DNA of 64,000 nt from positions 215,053-279,052 of the forward strand of contig DEAE01000023.1 in the NCBI GenBank assembly GCA_002347025.1, given 5' to 3'. Shown piece by piece: positions 1 through 9,399 of the stretch. A program made the position numbers and the translations under genes. The notes under the pieces were generated by a model, which saw nothing but the letters and a program-made list of their open reading frames with translations, had not been told where the DNA came from and ran no database searches. This DNA is from Acidobacteria bacterium UBA2990 (GTDB lineage Bacteria; Acidobacteriota; Vicinamibacteria; Vicinamibacterales; UBA8438). Each line of letters starts with the position of its first letter. Position 1 is the first letter of the stretch.

Positions 1-2
1 CT

Positions 3-1145
3 GATGGCAGATGGTTGGCCTACCGTTCGATACATGAAGACCAGACCGATGTGTGGGTGGTATCCGCTTCTGGTGGTTCAGCGTGGAAGTTGACTGACGA
101 TCTTGCCGTCGAGCGCGGACTTCGCTGGTATCCGGACAGTTCTGGCTTGGTGTTCACATCGAGTAAGAGTCACACGAGAGTGTGGGAAGTCAGTGTTGAA
201 CAAGGCGTATCTTTCGCTTTGACACCGGAGAATGTTGCGGCATTTGACCCGAAGGTGTCTAGCAAAGGGGAGATTGCTTTCCTCGCTGGCGACGGCGGTC
301 GCCGTGATGTCTACTTGGTTGGTTTGGATGTAGGCGAACCCGTTCGCCTCACGAAAGGTCCAGGTAGTTCAGCGGATTTACAGTGGTCCCCCGACGGGCA
401 ACTGATCGCCTTTGAGAGTAGTCGAGTCGGAAGTAGCGATGTGTGGATTGTGCCACCGGATGGTCGCGCTGCGAGGGCTGTTACTACCAGCCCAGCTAGG
501 GACATCAGTCCACGCTGGTCCCCCGATGGAACTATGTTGGCCTTTTCGTCGACTAGGGCGAACGGTGTTTTGGAGACTTGGTTGACGTCCATCGAGGATC
601 GGGGTCCTGTCCAGTTAACAATGCAAGGAATCTCTTTAAACCCGCGTTGGCATCCGGACGGGACGGAGATTCTCTTCAGGGCAGTGGCTTCTGAGGACGG
701 TCAAGAACACATTTGGCGCTTATCTTTGCCAGATGGTACGCCTGAACAATTGACGGAGACAGGTTATAACGCAGGAGCGGATTACGGACCAGAGGGCCGC
801 TCCATTGTTTACCAGCGCCACGAAGGTTCGGGCTTCGACCTGTATGTTCAAGAGATTGAATCGGGTTTGACGAGGCAACTTACTAACGGAGAGGATGACG
901 ATATTTTGCCACGCTGGTCGCCGGATGGAAGACACATTGCTTTTTTGTCAGGTTTGTCAAGGAACCGTCAGCTGTTCGTTGTTTCAGCTTTGGGGGGAGA
1001 ACCCACCGCATTAACCAGTTCAGTCGGAAGGGTCAATAGTTTCGATTGGTCTGGCGGTGGTTCCTCGCTAGTCTACAGTTGGACGGCCGGAGCCACCGCC
1101 AGCTGGGAGGTGGGTTTTCATGTTGAGAAGCTGGCGCCTAGATAA
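3..1145 (+). CDS. TolB/PD40-like beta-propeller protein (5' end outside window)
   Basis: The reading frame is open to the left edge: the codons before the first possible start (TTG at 15) already encode D-G-R-W-L-A-Y-R, half of a typical propeller repeat, so this is the C-terminal part of a longer protein. The visible part has repeated W-S-P-D-G / W-H-P-D-G blocks followed by short hydrophobic strands (I/L-A-F), the signature of PD40 (WD40-like, TolB type) blades; I count at least six. Proteins of this type are usually periplasmic or are fused to a kinase or regulator at the N-terminus in Acidobacteria, but that part cannot be seen here. No catalytic residues are evident. It converges with the lipoprotein gene that follows, with a 22-base gap. 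Fold assignment is secure; function is unknown. Confidence 0.85.
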   Translation, partial: DGRWLAYRSIHEDQTDVWVVSASGGSAWKLTDDLAVERGLRWYPDSSGLVFTSSKSHTRVWEVSVEQGVSFALTPENVAAFDPKVSSKGEIAFLAGDGGRRDVYLVGLDVGEPVRLTKGPGSSADLQWSPDGQLIAFESSRVGSSDVWIVPPDGRAARAVTTSPARDISPRWSPDGTMLAFSSTRANGVLETWLTSIEDRGPVQLTMQGISLNPRWHPDGTEILFRAVASEDGQEHIWRLSLPDGTPEQLTETGYNAGADYGPEGRSIVYQRHEGSGFDLYVQEIESGLTRQLTNGEDDDILPRWSPDGRHIAFLSGLSRNRQLFVVSALGGEPTALTSSVGRVNSFDWSGGGSSLVYSWTAGATASWEVGFHVEKLAPR

Positions 1146-1167
1146 GGTTCTACTGACCCCTTATTCT

Positions 1168-2523
1168 TTATCTTAATCTTACGGATTGACTCGTTAAGGT
1201 TGTTCCTCTGGGAGTGATGTCATAGCGACTGACAATTTCTGAGTAGAAGGTTTCAGCGATTTGTCGGTAACCTGCGGATGTGGGGTGAAGCCCATCAGGC
1301 CCAATCATGCCAGGAACCTGATTGAGTGCCGCATGCAGGTCAACGATTCCACCATTACCTAGCGTTGGTGCCATGTTGCGGATCCTCGCATTGAGGGCTG
1401 CAATGGCAGCCTGAATTCCGGGACTTCCACTTTCTCTGCCGTCACTGACGGGTGTCAGGGTAGCGAGTAGTACCTCTATTCCACGGCTTTCTGCGTCAAG
1501 GACCATACCCCTGAGATAGTCGGCGTAGGTTCCAACGTCAAGAGGATTTGGGTCATCGGGGGACTGGATCACCAGGCCGAGATTGAGGTCATTGACACCC
1601 TCAAGGAGCAAGAGGACATCAGGTTCAAAGGCGTCCAGTGCTAGCTTGAGTCTCGAAATACCCTCGGCGACCCGTTCCCCTGGAACTCCTTGGTTTGTCA
1701 CTATGATTGACTGGATGGGATAGCCCTGTCTCAGTAAGCCGAGGAGTTGGGTTGGGTAGGAGTTATGGGGTTGAACCGCCTGCTGGACGTTGGGAAGACG
1801 CTGTCGGCTATCGCTCCGGAGTAACGTTGCAAGATCCGGTAGGGTGTCGCTGTCTGACAGTGATGGGTCGCTGACGTAACCCGCGGTAATACTGTCGCCG
1901 AAGGCCAGAAATTTCGTTTCGCTCAAGATTGGGTCTGGGGCTTCGATTGTGACGAAAAATTCACATGAGTCGGCCTCAGGAGGTTGGTCGGCAATGGTTG
2001 GAACAGCAGACCAGTCGGCTGTGCATGTCACCGTTGACTGCCCAACTGGAAAAGTCGTTCCTGACGCGGGGCTGCAGGAAATGATCTCAGGCGGCGTGTT
2101 GGGCAGGCTTGGCAGCTCCCAACTTACTTCAAGTGGTAATCCATCTACGGATTGGCTGGTTTGAGGTCCTGGGCAGGAAAGTTGTGGAGGATCGACCGTT
2201 ATTGAGAAAGAACACTTGGTTGCGAATTCCGTCTGATCAGCCATACAGGTAATTAGTGTGGTGCCGATGCCGAATTCGGTTCCAGAGGTGGGTAGGCAGG
2301 AGCTCTTGTCCACATTGAGCCCTCCAAGAGAGGGGTAGCTAAAGCTAACTAACTGGGGAAAGCCATCTGGCGAAGATTGGATGATCGCAGAGGGGCAGTT
2401 GAGGGCTGATGTTGTGGCCGTGGCTATCGAGGGGGTGGGTGCTGCCGGTGAATCGCTCCCACCGCAACCGCTCGCAAAAAGTACTAGGAAAAAAGAAAAA
2501 CGAAGAAGGTAATTATGCATCAC
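1168..2523 (-). CDS. SGNH/GDSL-type esterase lipoprotein with two HYR-like modules
   Basis: 451 aa. A signal peptide ends in a lipobox (A-S-G-C, Cys20), so the product is probably membrane-anchored. Residues ~43-115 and ~117-195 are two Cys-containing modules of the HYR/immunoglobulin-like kind (S-G-T-x-F-x-x-G then T-V-T-C). The C-terminal half is an SGNH hydrolase: block I F-G-D-S with Ser211, block II Gly in N-Q-G-V-P, block III G-V-N-D at 309-312, and block V D-G-L-H-P with Asp410 and His413. All catalytic positions are present, so it should be an active esterase or lipase/acyl-hydrolase on an extracytoplasmic substrate that cannot be predicted. The HYR modules probably act as a stalk or in adhesion. 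It is transcribed alone, convergent with the propeller gene. Confidence 0.85.
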   Translation of the reverse strand: MMHNYLLRFSFFLVLFASGCGGSDSPAAPTPSIATATTSALNCPSAIIQSSPDGFPQLVSFSYPSLGGLNVDKSSCLPTSGTEFGIGTTLITCMADQTEFATKCSFSITVDPPQLSCPGPQTSQSVDGLPLEVSWELPSLPNTPPEIISCSPASGTTFPVGQSTVTCTADWSAVPTIADQPPEADSCEFFVTIEAPDPILSETKFLAFGDSITAGYVSDPSLSDSDTLPDLATLLRSDSRQRLPNVQQAVQPHNSYPTQLLGLLRQGYPIQSIIVTNQGVPGERVAEGISRLKLALDAFEPDVLLLLEGVNDLNLGLVIQSPDDPNPLDVGTYADYLRGMVLDAESRGIEVLLATLTPVSDGRESGSPGIQAAIAALNARIRNMAPTLGNGGIVDLHAALNQVPGMIGPDGLHPTSAGYRQIAETFYSEIVSRYDITPRGTTLTSQSVRLR

Positions 2524-2763
2524 TTTGGCAGAAGATCCAGGAATTTGGGCGAGCCCTTTTTACAGAATACACGTTCGCTTTGAGTAGGGGAAATTTAGTT
2601 CCAAGTCTCGTGTCGAAGCATGTTGAAAATTTTTCTCATAGCCTGGTTAGCCATCAGATGGGTTTTTGGCAGGTATACTCTTGTGTTTGTTATGTCCTTA
2701 ATTGAGTGACCGGCCACCCTAGGGTCTGGTGAGTCGAGTGTTACTGCAGAGGAGAAGAGCTTT

Positions 2764-3594
2764 ATGAGCGAAAGTTTGACCGGTGCTGAATTCAAGGCCG
2801 CATTACGGAATAACAGTCCAAAAATTGGGTTGTTCATTAATTCCCATAGTCCCACGGTTGTCGAGCAACTAGCCCACAGCGGATATGACTGGTTGTTGGT
2901 GGATGCACAGCATGGACCGATGGGCTACGAGACACTATCGACCATGATCGGAGGTATCGCTGCTGGAGGGGCAAAATCGCTAGTTCGGGTGACCGGTTAT
3001 GGTGACCGTGCTGGGATTCAGCAATCATTGGACGTGGGAGCTGATGGTGTCCTGGTTCCTTACATCAACACAGCAGATGAGGCCCGCCAGGCTGTTAGTT
3101 GCACTCGTTATCCCACAGCGGGTACACGCTCTGTGTATTTTCCTCAGCGGAGCATGAATAAGGCTGGGTTGCTTGGCTATGCTGGTGCCGCCAATGACAA
3201 CACTATCTGTGCCTTGCAGGTTGAGACGGCTAGTTGCATAGAGAACATTGAGGAAATCGCTGCTGTTCCCGGCGTAGATTTGCTCTTTCTTGGCCAGAAT
3301 GACCTGTGCATGTCCATGGGGCTATACGAGAAATATCAATTTCCGGATATGTACACATCGCCGGAATTGAAGGAAGCGACTGACGCTCTGAAAGCGGCAG
3401 CAAGAAAAAACAATGTCATCTTGGGACTGTTCCTGTTTGGGACAGACCGCGTGGCGGAGTTCAGGGAGCAGGGTTTTAGTTTGATCAGTATAGGTAACGA
3501 CCTACACCATGTATTGACACAGGCTGGAGCGCACGTCGGTGCGCTAGAAGGCATCATGCCTGACTGGAAGCGTCGCCCGACCGCGTTATTCTAG
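2764..3594 (+). CDS. HpcH/HpaI-family class II aldolase
   Basis: 276 aa TIM-barrel aldolase of the HpaI / 2-keto-3-deoxy-L-rhamnonate aldolase family. These enzymes reversibly split 2-keto-3-deoxy acids into pyruvate and an aldehyde using a divalent metal. Seen here: the D-A-Q-H-G-P block near residue 47 (catalytic His), the V-R-V strand (substrate Arg), Q-V-E-T (metal Glu) and G-Q-N-D-L (metal Asp region). Length is normal. The ATG at 2764 is preceded by an AGGAG box. The following hairpin terminator makes it a single-gene unit, so context does not reveal the substrate; a sugar-acid or aromatic catabolic role is equally possible. Confidence 0.85.
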   Translation: MSESLTGAEFKAALRNNSPKIGLFINSHSPTVVEQLAHSGYDWLLVDAQHGPMGYETLSTMIGGIAAGGAKSLVRVTGYGDRAGIQQSLDVGADGVLVPYINTADEARQAVSCTRYPTAGTRSVYFPQRSMNKAGLLGYAGAANDNTICALQVETASCIENIEEIAAVPGVDLLFLGQNDLCMSMGLYEKYQFPDMYTSPELKEATDALKAAARKNNVILGLFLFGTDRVAEFREQGFSLISIGNDLHHVLTQAGAHVGALEGIMPDWKRRPTALF

Positions 3595-3599
3595 TTCTA

Positions 3600-3650
3600 G
3601 GGGGCGGCGGCAGTGGAAGTGACAATTGAGCTGCCGTCGGCCCCCCTTGC
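3600..3650 (+). terminator. Strong intrinsic terminator after the aldolase
   Basis: The 5' arm at 3600-3613 (five G, C, then GGCGGCAG) can pair with the 3' arm at 3631-3645 (CTGCCG, then a run ending in C's) with one bulge and one wobble, over a 17-base loop. A T-containing tract (CTTGCCTTG) follows. The arms are very GC-rich and the hairpin starts 5 bases after the aldolase stop codon. The T tract is short, so termination efficiency is uncertain. Confidence 0.65.
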
Positions 3651-3937
3651 CTTGTCGGATGAGTCAGGTAGAGATTCTCATCGAAGCGGTCGCCGCCTGT
3701 AGTTGACCTCTAATGGCGAGGGCCGGTAGCGGGAGTTCTTGATGCCGACGACACCGTTTGTTCAATCGGTGATGTGACCGCCGGCACATTCAGGACGACT
3801 AGTCCTTCGTGGCCCTGTCCGTACCAACGGTTCCTGAAGACCCGAACTAGGAATTTGTCGTAGTCGAAAGCCGAGAGGGGTTGAATCTCTGGCTCGAAGA
3901 CCAGCTGTTTCGCTATCTGCCGGAGGGCTGTTGACGA
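3651..3937. other. Intergenic stretch with no supported gene
   Basis: This stretch lies between the aldolase terminator and the PQQ dehydrogenase. A 77-codon minus-strand frame runs through it but has no recognisable features. A GGAGG at about 3921 may serve the dehydrogenase start at 3938. I see no convincing sigma-70 boxes or RNA motif. Confidence 0.4.
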
Positions 3938-5980
3938 ATGCAATTGGAAAGACAGATGTTCGCACTGGTGATACTGGGAGTGTTGCTGTTCACTACTCCT
4001 GTTTCGTCACAGCGGGGAGCCACGTCTGGTGAGTGGCGTTCGTATGCCGGTGATCTCTACGGAACGAAATATTCTCCCCTTGGCCAGATATCAGACGAGA
4101 ACTTCTCCGAGATCGAGATCGCTTGGGAGTGGCAGAGTGCAGACACTCTCCTTCCTTACGAAGGAGAGGGGGGAATAGTTGAGGTCGAGGCCGAGACTCT
4201 GTTTGACATTCTAGAAGCTGAACGTCCAGACCGCTGGGTGACCAGACCGAGCATTGGTCGATTGTCAGCAACTCCCGTGATGGCTAATGGGGTGTTATAT
4301 CTGGTTACTCCCCTTTATCAGGCCGCGGCGGTCGACGCAGGAACTGGAGAGACCTTGTGGGTCTATAACCCTAGGGTTTATGAAAAGGGAAGTCCACCCC
4401 TCCCTGCCCCCTGGAACCATCGGGGTGTTGCCTACTGGGAGAACGGTGAAGAGGCTCGGGTAATATGGGGCACCGGCGACGGATTTTTGACAGTGGTCGA
4501 TGCGAAAACCGGTCTTCCGGACAAAGAGTTTGGTCGGGATGGTCGTGTCAGTTTAGAGGAAGGATTGCCAAGAGCCCGCGAGAACCCTAGTCGGTTACCA
4601 CCCCCGTCTCGTTCTCCCCCCTTGGTGGTTGGGAATAGGGTGATAGTGGGTTCATCGGTTCACGATTATCTGTATCGTCGAGAGAATGCGCCCGGTTATG
4701 TCCGTGCTTATGACATGCGAACCGGACGGCATTTGTGGGACTTTCATGGAGTTCCTCAGAGCGCTGATGAATTCGGTTCAGACACCTGGCTTGAGGAATC
4801 GTGGAGATATTCAGGTAACACCAATGTTTGGGGAAACCTAACAGCCGATCCTGAGTTAGGTTATGTATATCTAGCGACGAGTACACCTACATCCGATTAC
4901 TACGGTGGGCATCGGCTTGGTCAGAATCTTTTTGCTGAAAGCGTGGTGTGTGTCGATCTTTCCACGGGGCAGCGCGTATGGCACTTTCAGCAGGTACATC
5001 ATGGTATCTGGGATTATGACAATCCGACGGGACCAAATTTGGTAAATATCATTGTTGATGGGCGTGAGGTGAAGGCCGTTGCCCAAGTGACAAAGCAAGG
5101 CTTTATTTATGCCTTTGATCGAATGACCGGTGAACCTATCTGGCCCATCGAAGAACGGCAAGTGGCGACTGACACCGATTTGGTGGGAGAGGTGTTATCT
5201 GAAACTCAGCCATTTCCTACGAGGCCGGCCCCGTTCGAATACCAGGGTGCTTCACTTGATGATCTGATTGATTTTACTCCAGCGGTTCGTCGTATGGCTG
5301 TCGAGGCGATGAATGGATTTCGACTGGGTGCTCTTTATACTCCGTTGTCTCTTCGGGGTACGGTTGTCCGACCAGGTTTTGGAGGAGGGGCAAGTTGGGG
5401 TGGGGCAGCCGTGGATCCATCTACGGGGATCTTGTACGTGCCGTCACGAAATACCCATTCGGTTGCAAGGTTCCGTCTACCAAAGCCTGGGGACCAGGCT
5501 AACCTGAATTATCTTCTTAGCCGCCGTGGGGCGGAATTCCTTGAAGGGGGAAACCCTCGGCGTCAGCCTCAGATGCCTGAGGGATTACCTTTATGGAAAC
5601 CGCCGTATTCCCGAATGACAGCTGTCGATATGAATACGGGTGACCATGTCTGGATGAAACCGACAGGGGATGGGGATCGAATACGTAACCATCCCCGGCT
5701 TCGGCATCTCGACCTACCTCCATTGGGTGGGGATGCGGGTCGGAATGGTCCCGTTGTGACTGAGACGTTGGTCATCTATTCATTAAGCGCTGGTGGCTCG
5801 AATGGGGGGCCTAGGTTAGTCGCCTATGACAAGGCTACTGGGCAGTTAAGAGGTTCGGTGGATTTACCAGCTGGTGCTATTGGAAGCCCGATGACCTATA
5901 TGCTTGAGGGGCGCCAATATTTAGGCGTGACGGTGGGTGGTGATAGCCCTTCACTCATAGCGCTGAGGCTACCGTTGTGA
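3938..5980 (+). CDS. PQQ-dependent (quinoprotein) dehydrogenase, soluble, periplasmic
   Basis: 680 aa. It begins with a cleavable signal peptide (hydrophobic stretch to about residue 25) followed by W-R-S-Y-A-G-D-L-Y-G-T-K-Y-S-P-L, the classic opening of quinoprotein glucose/alcohol dehydrogenase propellers. Repeated blade motifs (A-x-D-x-x-T-G-x-x-x-W) and G-x-x-W-G-G near residues 485-490 fit a PQQ-binding eight-blade propeller. There is no CxxCH haem motif and no N-terminal membrane domain, so electrons must go to a separate acceptor. The closest class is membrane-GDH-like quinoprotein without the membrane anchor. Substrate is unknown (aldose or alcohol). Start: ATG 3938 with GGAGG upstream; ATG 3956 is the alternative. 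No PQQ biosynthesis genes are in the window. Confidence 0.85.
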   Translation: MQLERQMFALVILGVLLFTTPVSSQRGATSGEWRSYAGDLYGTKYSPLGQISDENFSEIEIAWEWQSADTLLPYEGEGGIVEVEAETLFDILEAERPDRWVTRPSIGRLSATPVMANGVLYLVTPLYQAAAVDAGTGETLWVYNPRVYEKGSPPLPAPWNHRGVAYWENGEEARVIWGTGDGFLTVVDAKTGLPDKEFGRDGRVSLEEGLPRARENPSRLPPPSRSPPLVVGNRVIVGSSVHDYLYRRENAPGYVRAYDMRTGRHLWDFHGVPQSADEFGSDTWLEESWRYSGNTNVWGNLTADPELGYVYLATSTPTSDYYGGHRLGQNLFAESVVCVDLSTGQRVWHFQQVHHGIWDYDNPTGPNLVNIIVDGREVKAVAQVTKQGFIYAFDRMTGEPIWPIEERQVATDTDLVGEVLSETQPFPTRPAPFEYQGASLDDLIDFTPAVRRMAVEAMNGFRLGALYTPLSLRGTVVRPGFGGGASWGGAAVDPSTGILYVPSRNTHSVARFRLPKPGDQANLNYLLSRRGAEFLEGGNPRRQPQMPEGLPLWKPPYSRMTAVDMNTGDHVWMKPTGDGDRIRNHPRLRHLDLPPLGGDAGRNGPVVTETLVIYSLSAGGSNGGPRLVAYDKATGQLRGSVDLPAGAIGSPMTYMLEGRQYLGVTVGGDSPSLIALRLPL

Positions 5981-6256
5981 TGGAGCCCTTATCGGAGCAA
6001 CTGAGGTTCTTATTTGGCTGCTCTGAATGATTGTAGAAAAGAGGCTAGGCCATGAAGGACTTGATGGAGAGGGTCTGGCTGCAAGGAAGGCTAAAAAAAG
6101 GCGGAGGTGAAAGGTCTCCCTCAGTGTTGGGGGCTTGGGCAGCTGCAGCTTTCTGTCCGTCAGAGATATTTTCTCTTAACAGAAGGTAGAAAAACGAATA
6201 TGGCACTGGCAACTGGGGCCTATGCTAGGGCCGAAGATGTGGAGGTGGAATAGATT

Positions 6257-6766
6257 ATGCCGAGCGAAGATAACGAACTGATAGCAGTGTTTCAGACGGT
6301 TAAAGGAGATATAAGAGTAAAGCTTTTTCCTGGAGAGGCGCCGCTGACGGTGGCAAACTTTGTTAATCTGGCCAAGCGACGCTATTACGATGGGTTGAAG
6401 TTTCATCGGGTTATTGCGAATTTCATGATTCAAGGAGGCGACCCAACTGGTAGCGGCATGGGTGGGCCAGGTTATCAATTTGCAGATGAGTTTAGCCCTT
6501 TGCGAAGACACGATTCAGCGGGTGTCTTATCAATGGCGAATGCAGGACCTGGGACAAATGGCAGTCAGTTTTTCATCACTCATGGTCCTACTCCCCACCT
6601 AGATGATAAGCACTCCGTCTTTGGGAAGGTTCTGTCTGGGCAGGATGTGGTCGATGCGGTTGCCCAGGATGATGTCATGACGACCGTGTCGATCGAGGGT
6701 GACCCATCTGGTCTGCTGTCGACCCACCAGGAGCAGGTCGATGAGTGGAACCGGACTTTAGCCTAA
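6257..6766 (+). CDS. Cyclophilin-type peptidyl-prolyl cis-trans isomerase
   Basis: 169 aa, complete small cyclophilin. Conserved blocks are F-H-R-V-I-x-x-F-M-I-Q-G-G-D near residues 50-63 (catalytic Arg), then M-A-N-A-G-P-G-T-N-G-S-Q-F-F-I near 95-109 and L-D-x-K-H-S-V-F-G near 116-125. No signal peptide or membrane segment is present, so it is probably cytoplasmic, catalysing X-Pro isomerisation during protein folding. It stands alone: a 276-base gap precedes it and 208 bases separate it from proB. Confidence 0.93.
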   Translation: MPSEDNELIAVFQTVKGDIRVKLFPGEAPLTVANFVNLAKRRYYDGLKFHRVIANFMIQGGDPTGSGMGGPGYQFADEFSPLRRHDSAGVLSMANAGPGTNGSQFFITHGPTPHLDDKHSVFGKVLSGQDVVDAVAQDDVMTTVSIEGDPSGLLSTHQEQVDEWNRTLA

Positions 6767-6974
6767 CCGTTGGACTGTGTCCTGAAGCTATGCCAGTGTT
6801 CGACGGTTGGTCTAGTTCAAATGGAGCCTTGCTAGGACTAGTTGGTGCAGTAGTTCGGCTCACTGTCGCACATCATGGGTGTGCAAGCGAAAAACGTCAA
6901 GGGTGAGTTGTTAATCGAATTTTGGATCCTGCACCAGATCTCATGCCGAAGGGTGTACCTGGAATAGAGAGAAA

Positions 6975-8078
6975 ATGTGTTCGATTGGAGAAGGGAGACC
7001 CATCGTGCGACGGCTTGTCGTGAAGGTCGGAACAAGCGTCGTGGCTCGTGCTGATGGTGGGTTTGGTTCAGATCGCGTTGCTCACTTAGTGGAGGAGATT
7101 TCCGAAATTAGAGGACGTGGTATCGAAGTGTTGTTAGTTAGCTCAGGTGCAGTGGGTATTGGGCGTGAGCGACTTGGCTTGCCAAGGGTTCCAACGAGTG
7201 TAGTGGATAGGCAAGCCTGTGCTGCAGCAGGGCAGGGGGCTTTGGTGGCCTTTTACGATAGCCTCTGTCAAAAATTTGGTCTGTCGGCTGCTCAGGTTCT
7301 ACTAACGGAAGACGATTTCAAGGATCGCAGGAGGTACCTCAACCTCGCTGCCACGTTACAACGTTTGCTGGAGTTACGTAGTCTCCCGATCATTAATGAA
7401 AACGACACTGTATCTACGGATGAGATCATGCTGCATGGAGCAGCGGTGTTCGGCGACAACGATCGTCTTTCTGCGTTGGTCGCAACTAATTTAGGAGCGG
7501 ATCTTTTGGTTATGCTGTCTGACGTGGATGGTGTGTATGATGCACCTCCAGGAACGACCGGGGCAAAGCGGATCCAGGTCTATTCAGGTGATGTTGTGAA
7601 CTTTGGCGATATCTCGCGTGGGGGCAGAGGAGGTATGGAGGCCAAGATCGGTGCTGCCCAAGTTGCGGCAAATTCAGGTGTTCAGGTGGTGATAGCCAGT
7701 GGCTTGAAGGCGAATCCACTCACTGCCATTCTTGATGGTCAACCAACGGGAACAGTATTTCCCGCTAGCAAGGCCCTAAACAAGAGGCGGCATTGGCTAG
7801 CTTATGCAACGGTTCCAGCTGGAGCGCTTGTTGTCAACGATGGAGCCCGATCGGCACTTGTGTTGAGGAAGGCAAGTCTCCTTCCAAAGGGAATCACGGC
7901 TGTGCGAGGGACTTTTGTGGCCGGATCGGTGGTATCTGTGCTTGATGTTCGGGAGGTTGAAATCGCAAGAGGGGTCTGTCGTGAGGATAGCAAGGTGATT
8001 CCGGCGCTTATGGATAAACCTGGTCGAGCTAAGGCGTTGGTTCATCGAGACCAAATAGCGATTTTGACTGAGGAATGA
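6975..8078 (+). CDS. proB: Glutamate 5-kinase
   Basis: 367 aa. It catalyses ATP-dependent phosphorylation of glutamate, the first step of proline synthesis. The amino-acid-kinase domain shows V-K-V-G-T-S at residues ~16-21, S-S-G-A-V-G, N-E-N-D-T-V and F-G-D-N-D near 158, and G-G-M-x-x-K near 220. The C-terminal ~90 residues match a PUA domain, as in E. coli ProB. The stop codon overlaps the next ATG (ATGA), indicating translational coupling with proA. In this family the enzyme is feedback-inhibited by proline; nothing in the sequence suggests loss of that control. Confidence 0.95.
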   Translation: MCSIGEGRPIVRRLVVKVGTSVVARADGGFGSDRVAHLVEEISEIRGRGIEVLLVSSGAVGIGRERLGLPRVPTSVVDRQACAAAGQGALVAFYDSLCQKFGLSAAQVLLTEDDFKDRRRYLNLAATLQRLLELRSLPIINENDTVSTDEIMLHGAAVFGDNDRLSALVATNLGADLLVMLSDVDGVYDAPPGTTGAKRIQVYSGDVVNFGDISRGGRGGMEAKIGAAQVAANSGVQVVIASGLKANPLTAILDGQPTGTVFPASKALNKRRHWLAYATVPAGALVVNDGARSALVLRKASLLPKGITAVRGTFVAGSVVSVLDVREVEIARGVCREDSKVIPALMDKPGRAKALVHRDQIAILTEE

Positions 8079-9382
8079 CGGGCAACTATATGGATTGTAA
8101 GATTCAAGCCCGTCTTGCCAGGGCAGGGGCCAGAAAATTGCAGGCCCTGTCCAGTGAGAGACGTTCGGCTCTCTTGCATCGGGTCGCTGAAGATATTCGG
8201 AAAGAGCGCCCTCGGATCTTAGATATTAATGCCGAAGACGTAGCTGCTGGAAAGGCGGCGGTAGCGGCAGGAAGATTAAGCGAGGCACTTGCTGCCAGAT
8301 TGGCCTTGAATGTTCGAAAAATAGAAGCATTAGTTGATGGGATTCATGCGATCGCCGATATGGCAGAACCAATCGGGAGGCTGCTCAAGCGGACCGAGTT
8401 AGCCAGAGGCCTCGAATTACGTCAGGTTACGGCACCAATTGGGGTTCTTTTGGTTATCTTTGAAGCTAGGCCAGACGCCTTGCCTCAGGTGGCGGCCTTG
8501 GCGTTGCGAAGTGGTAATGGATTACTACTCAAGGGAGGAACTGAAGCTATTCGTTCCAACCGGCTGCTTCATAAAATTATTACCGATTCTATCGGTTCAC
8601 TAGTGCCGGCCGGAACGATAGGCTTGGTTGAGACACGGGAAGAGATAGCGGAACTGTTGGAAATGGATGAGTTGGTCGACCTGGTTATTCCTCGTGGCTC
8701 TTCTGAGTTGGTTCGACACATCCAGGCTAATACCAAGATCCCGGTGCTGGGTCATGCTGAGGGTGTCTGTCACGTCTATTTGGACGATGCGGCCGATCTT
8801 GACAAAGCGGTGGACGTTATCTTGGACGCGAAAACGGATTATCCAGCAGCTTGCAATGCTATGGAGACCCTATTGTTGCACCAGGCTACAGTTGAAGACG
8901 GACGAGCCCAACATATCGTGGAGTCACTGCAGCAGGCTGGTGTGCAGTTGTATGGTGACCCTGTAGCGCATCGAACACTTTCTCTTCCAGTTGCTGAGTG
9001 CCTAAACCGGGAACACAGTGACCTCATAGCAACGGTAGCAGTTGTTGAAGACACGCATGCAGCCATTGATCACATTCATACCCATGGGAGTGGCCATACC
9101 GAGGTTATTTTGACCGAGGACTCAGAAGCTGCAGAATTGTTTCTTAATTCGGTTGATAGTGCTTGTGTGTTTCATAATGCCAGTACCCGCTTCGCGGACG
9201 GCTTTCGGTTTGGTCTTGGTGCTGAAGTTGGTATTTCAACCTCTCCCATACACGCCAGGGGCCCCGTAGGGGTAGAAGGCTTATTGACGACACGCTGGCA
9301 GTTGAGAGGCTGCGGTGACGTGGTTTCGGACTTTTCTTCCGGTGACAGAGAGTTTACGCATCGGGTTCTTCCTACTGGCTAG
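8075..9382 (+). CDS. proA: Glutamate-5-semialdehyde dehydrogenase (gamma-glutamyl phosphate reductase)
   Basis: 435 aa. NADPH-dependent reduction of gamma-glutamyl phosphate to glutamate semialdehyde, second step of proline synthesis, acting with ProB. The aldehyde-dehydrogenase fold is clear: I-F-E-A-R-P-D at ~130, L-K-G-G-T-E-A near 155, I-P-R-G-S, and the catalytic Cys in A-A-C-N-A-M-E-T-L near residue 265. The C-terminal T-R-F-A-D-G-F-R-F-G-L-G-A-E-V-G-I-S motif is diagnostic of ProA. The ATG at 8075 overlaps the proB stop by four bases; ATG 8090 is a possible alternative. It converges with the methyltransferase gene after only 17 bases. Confidence 0.95.
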   Translation: MTGNYMDCKIQARLARAGARKLQALSSERRSALLHRVAEDIRKERPRILDINAEDVAAGKAAVAAGRLSEALAARLALNVRKIEALVDGIHAIADMAEPIGRLLKRTELARGLELRQVTAPIGVLLVIFEARPDALPQVAALALRSGNGLLLKGGTEAIRSNRLLHKIITDSIGSLVPAGTIGLVETREEIAELLEMDELVDLVIPRGSSELVRHIQANTKIPVLGHAEGVCHVYLDDAADLDKAVDVILDAKTDYPAACNAMETLLLHQATVEDGRAQHIVESLQQAGVQLYGDPVAHRTLSLPVAECLNREHSDLIATVAVVEDTHAAIDHIHTHGSGHTEVILTEDSEAAELFLNSVDSACVFHNASTRFADGFRFGLGAEVGISTSPIHARGPVGVEGLLTTRWQLRGCGDVVSDFSSGDREFTHRVLPTG

Positions 9383-9399
9383 TGGAGTTGTGGGGGGAC

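Noticed and set aside
3710..3943. 77-codon minus-strand frame upstream of the PQQ dehydrogenase
   Set aside because: It overlaps the dehydrogenase start, competes with a second frame, and shows no family resemblance.
6052..6189. Small plus-strand ATG frame (46 codons) before the cyclophilin gene
   Set aside because: Low-complexity, no Shine-Dalgarno and no recognisable domain.
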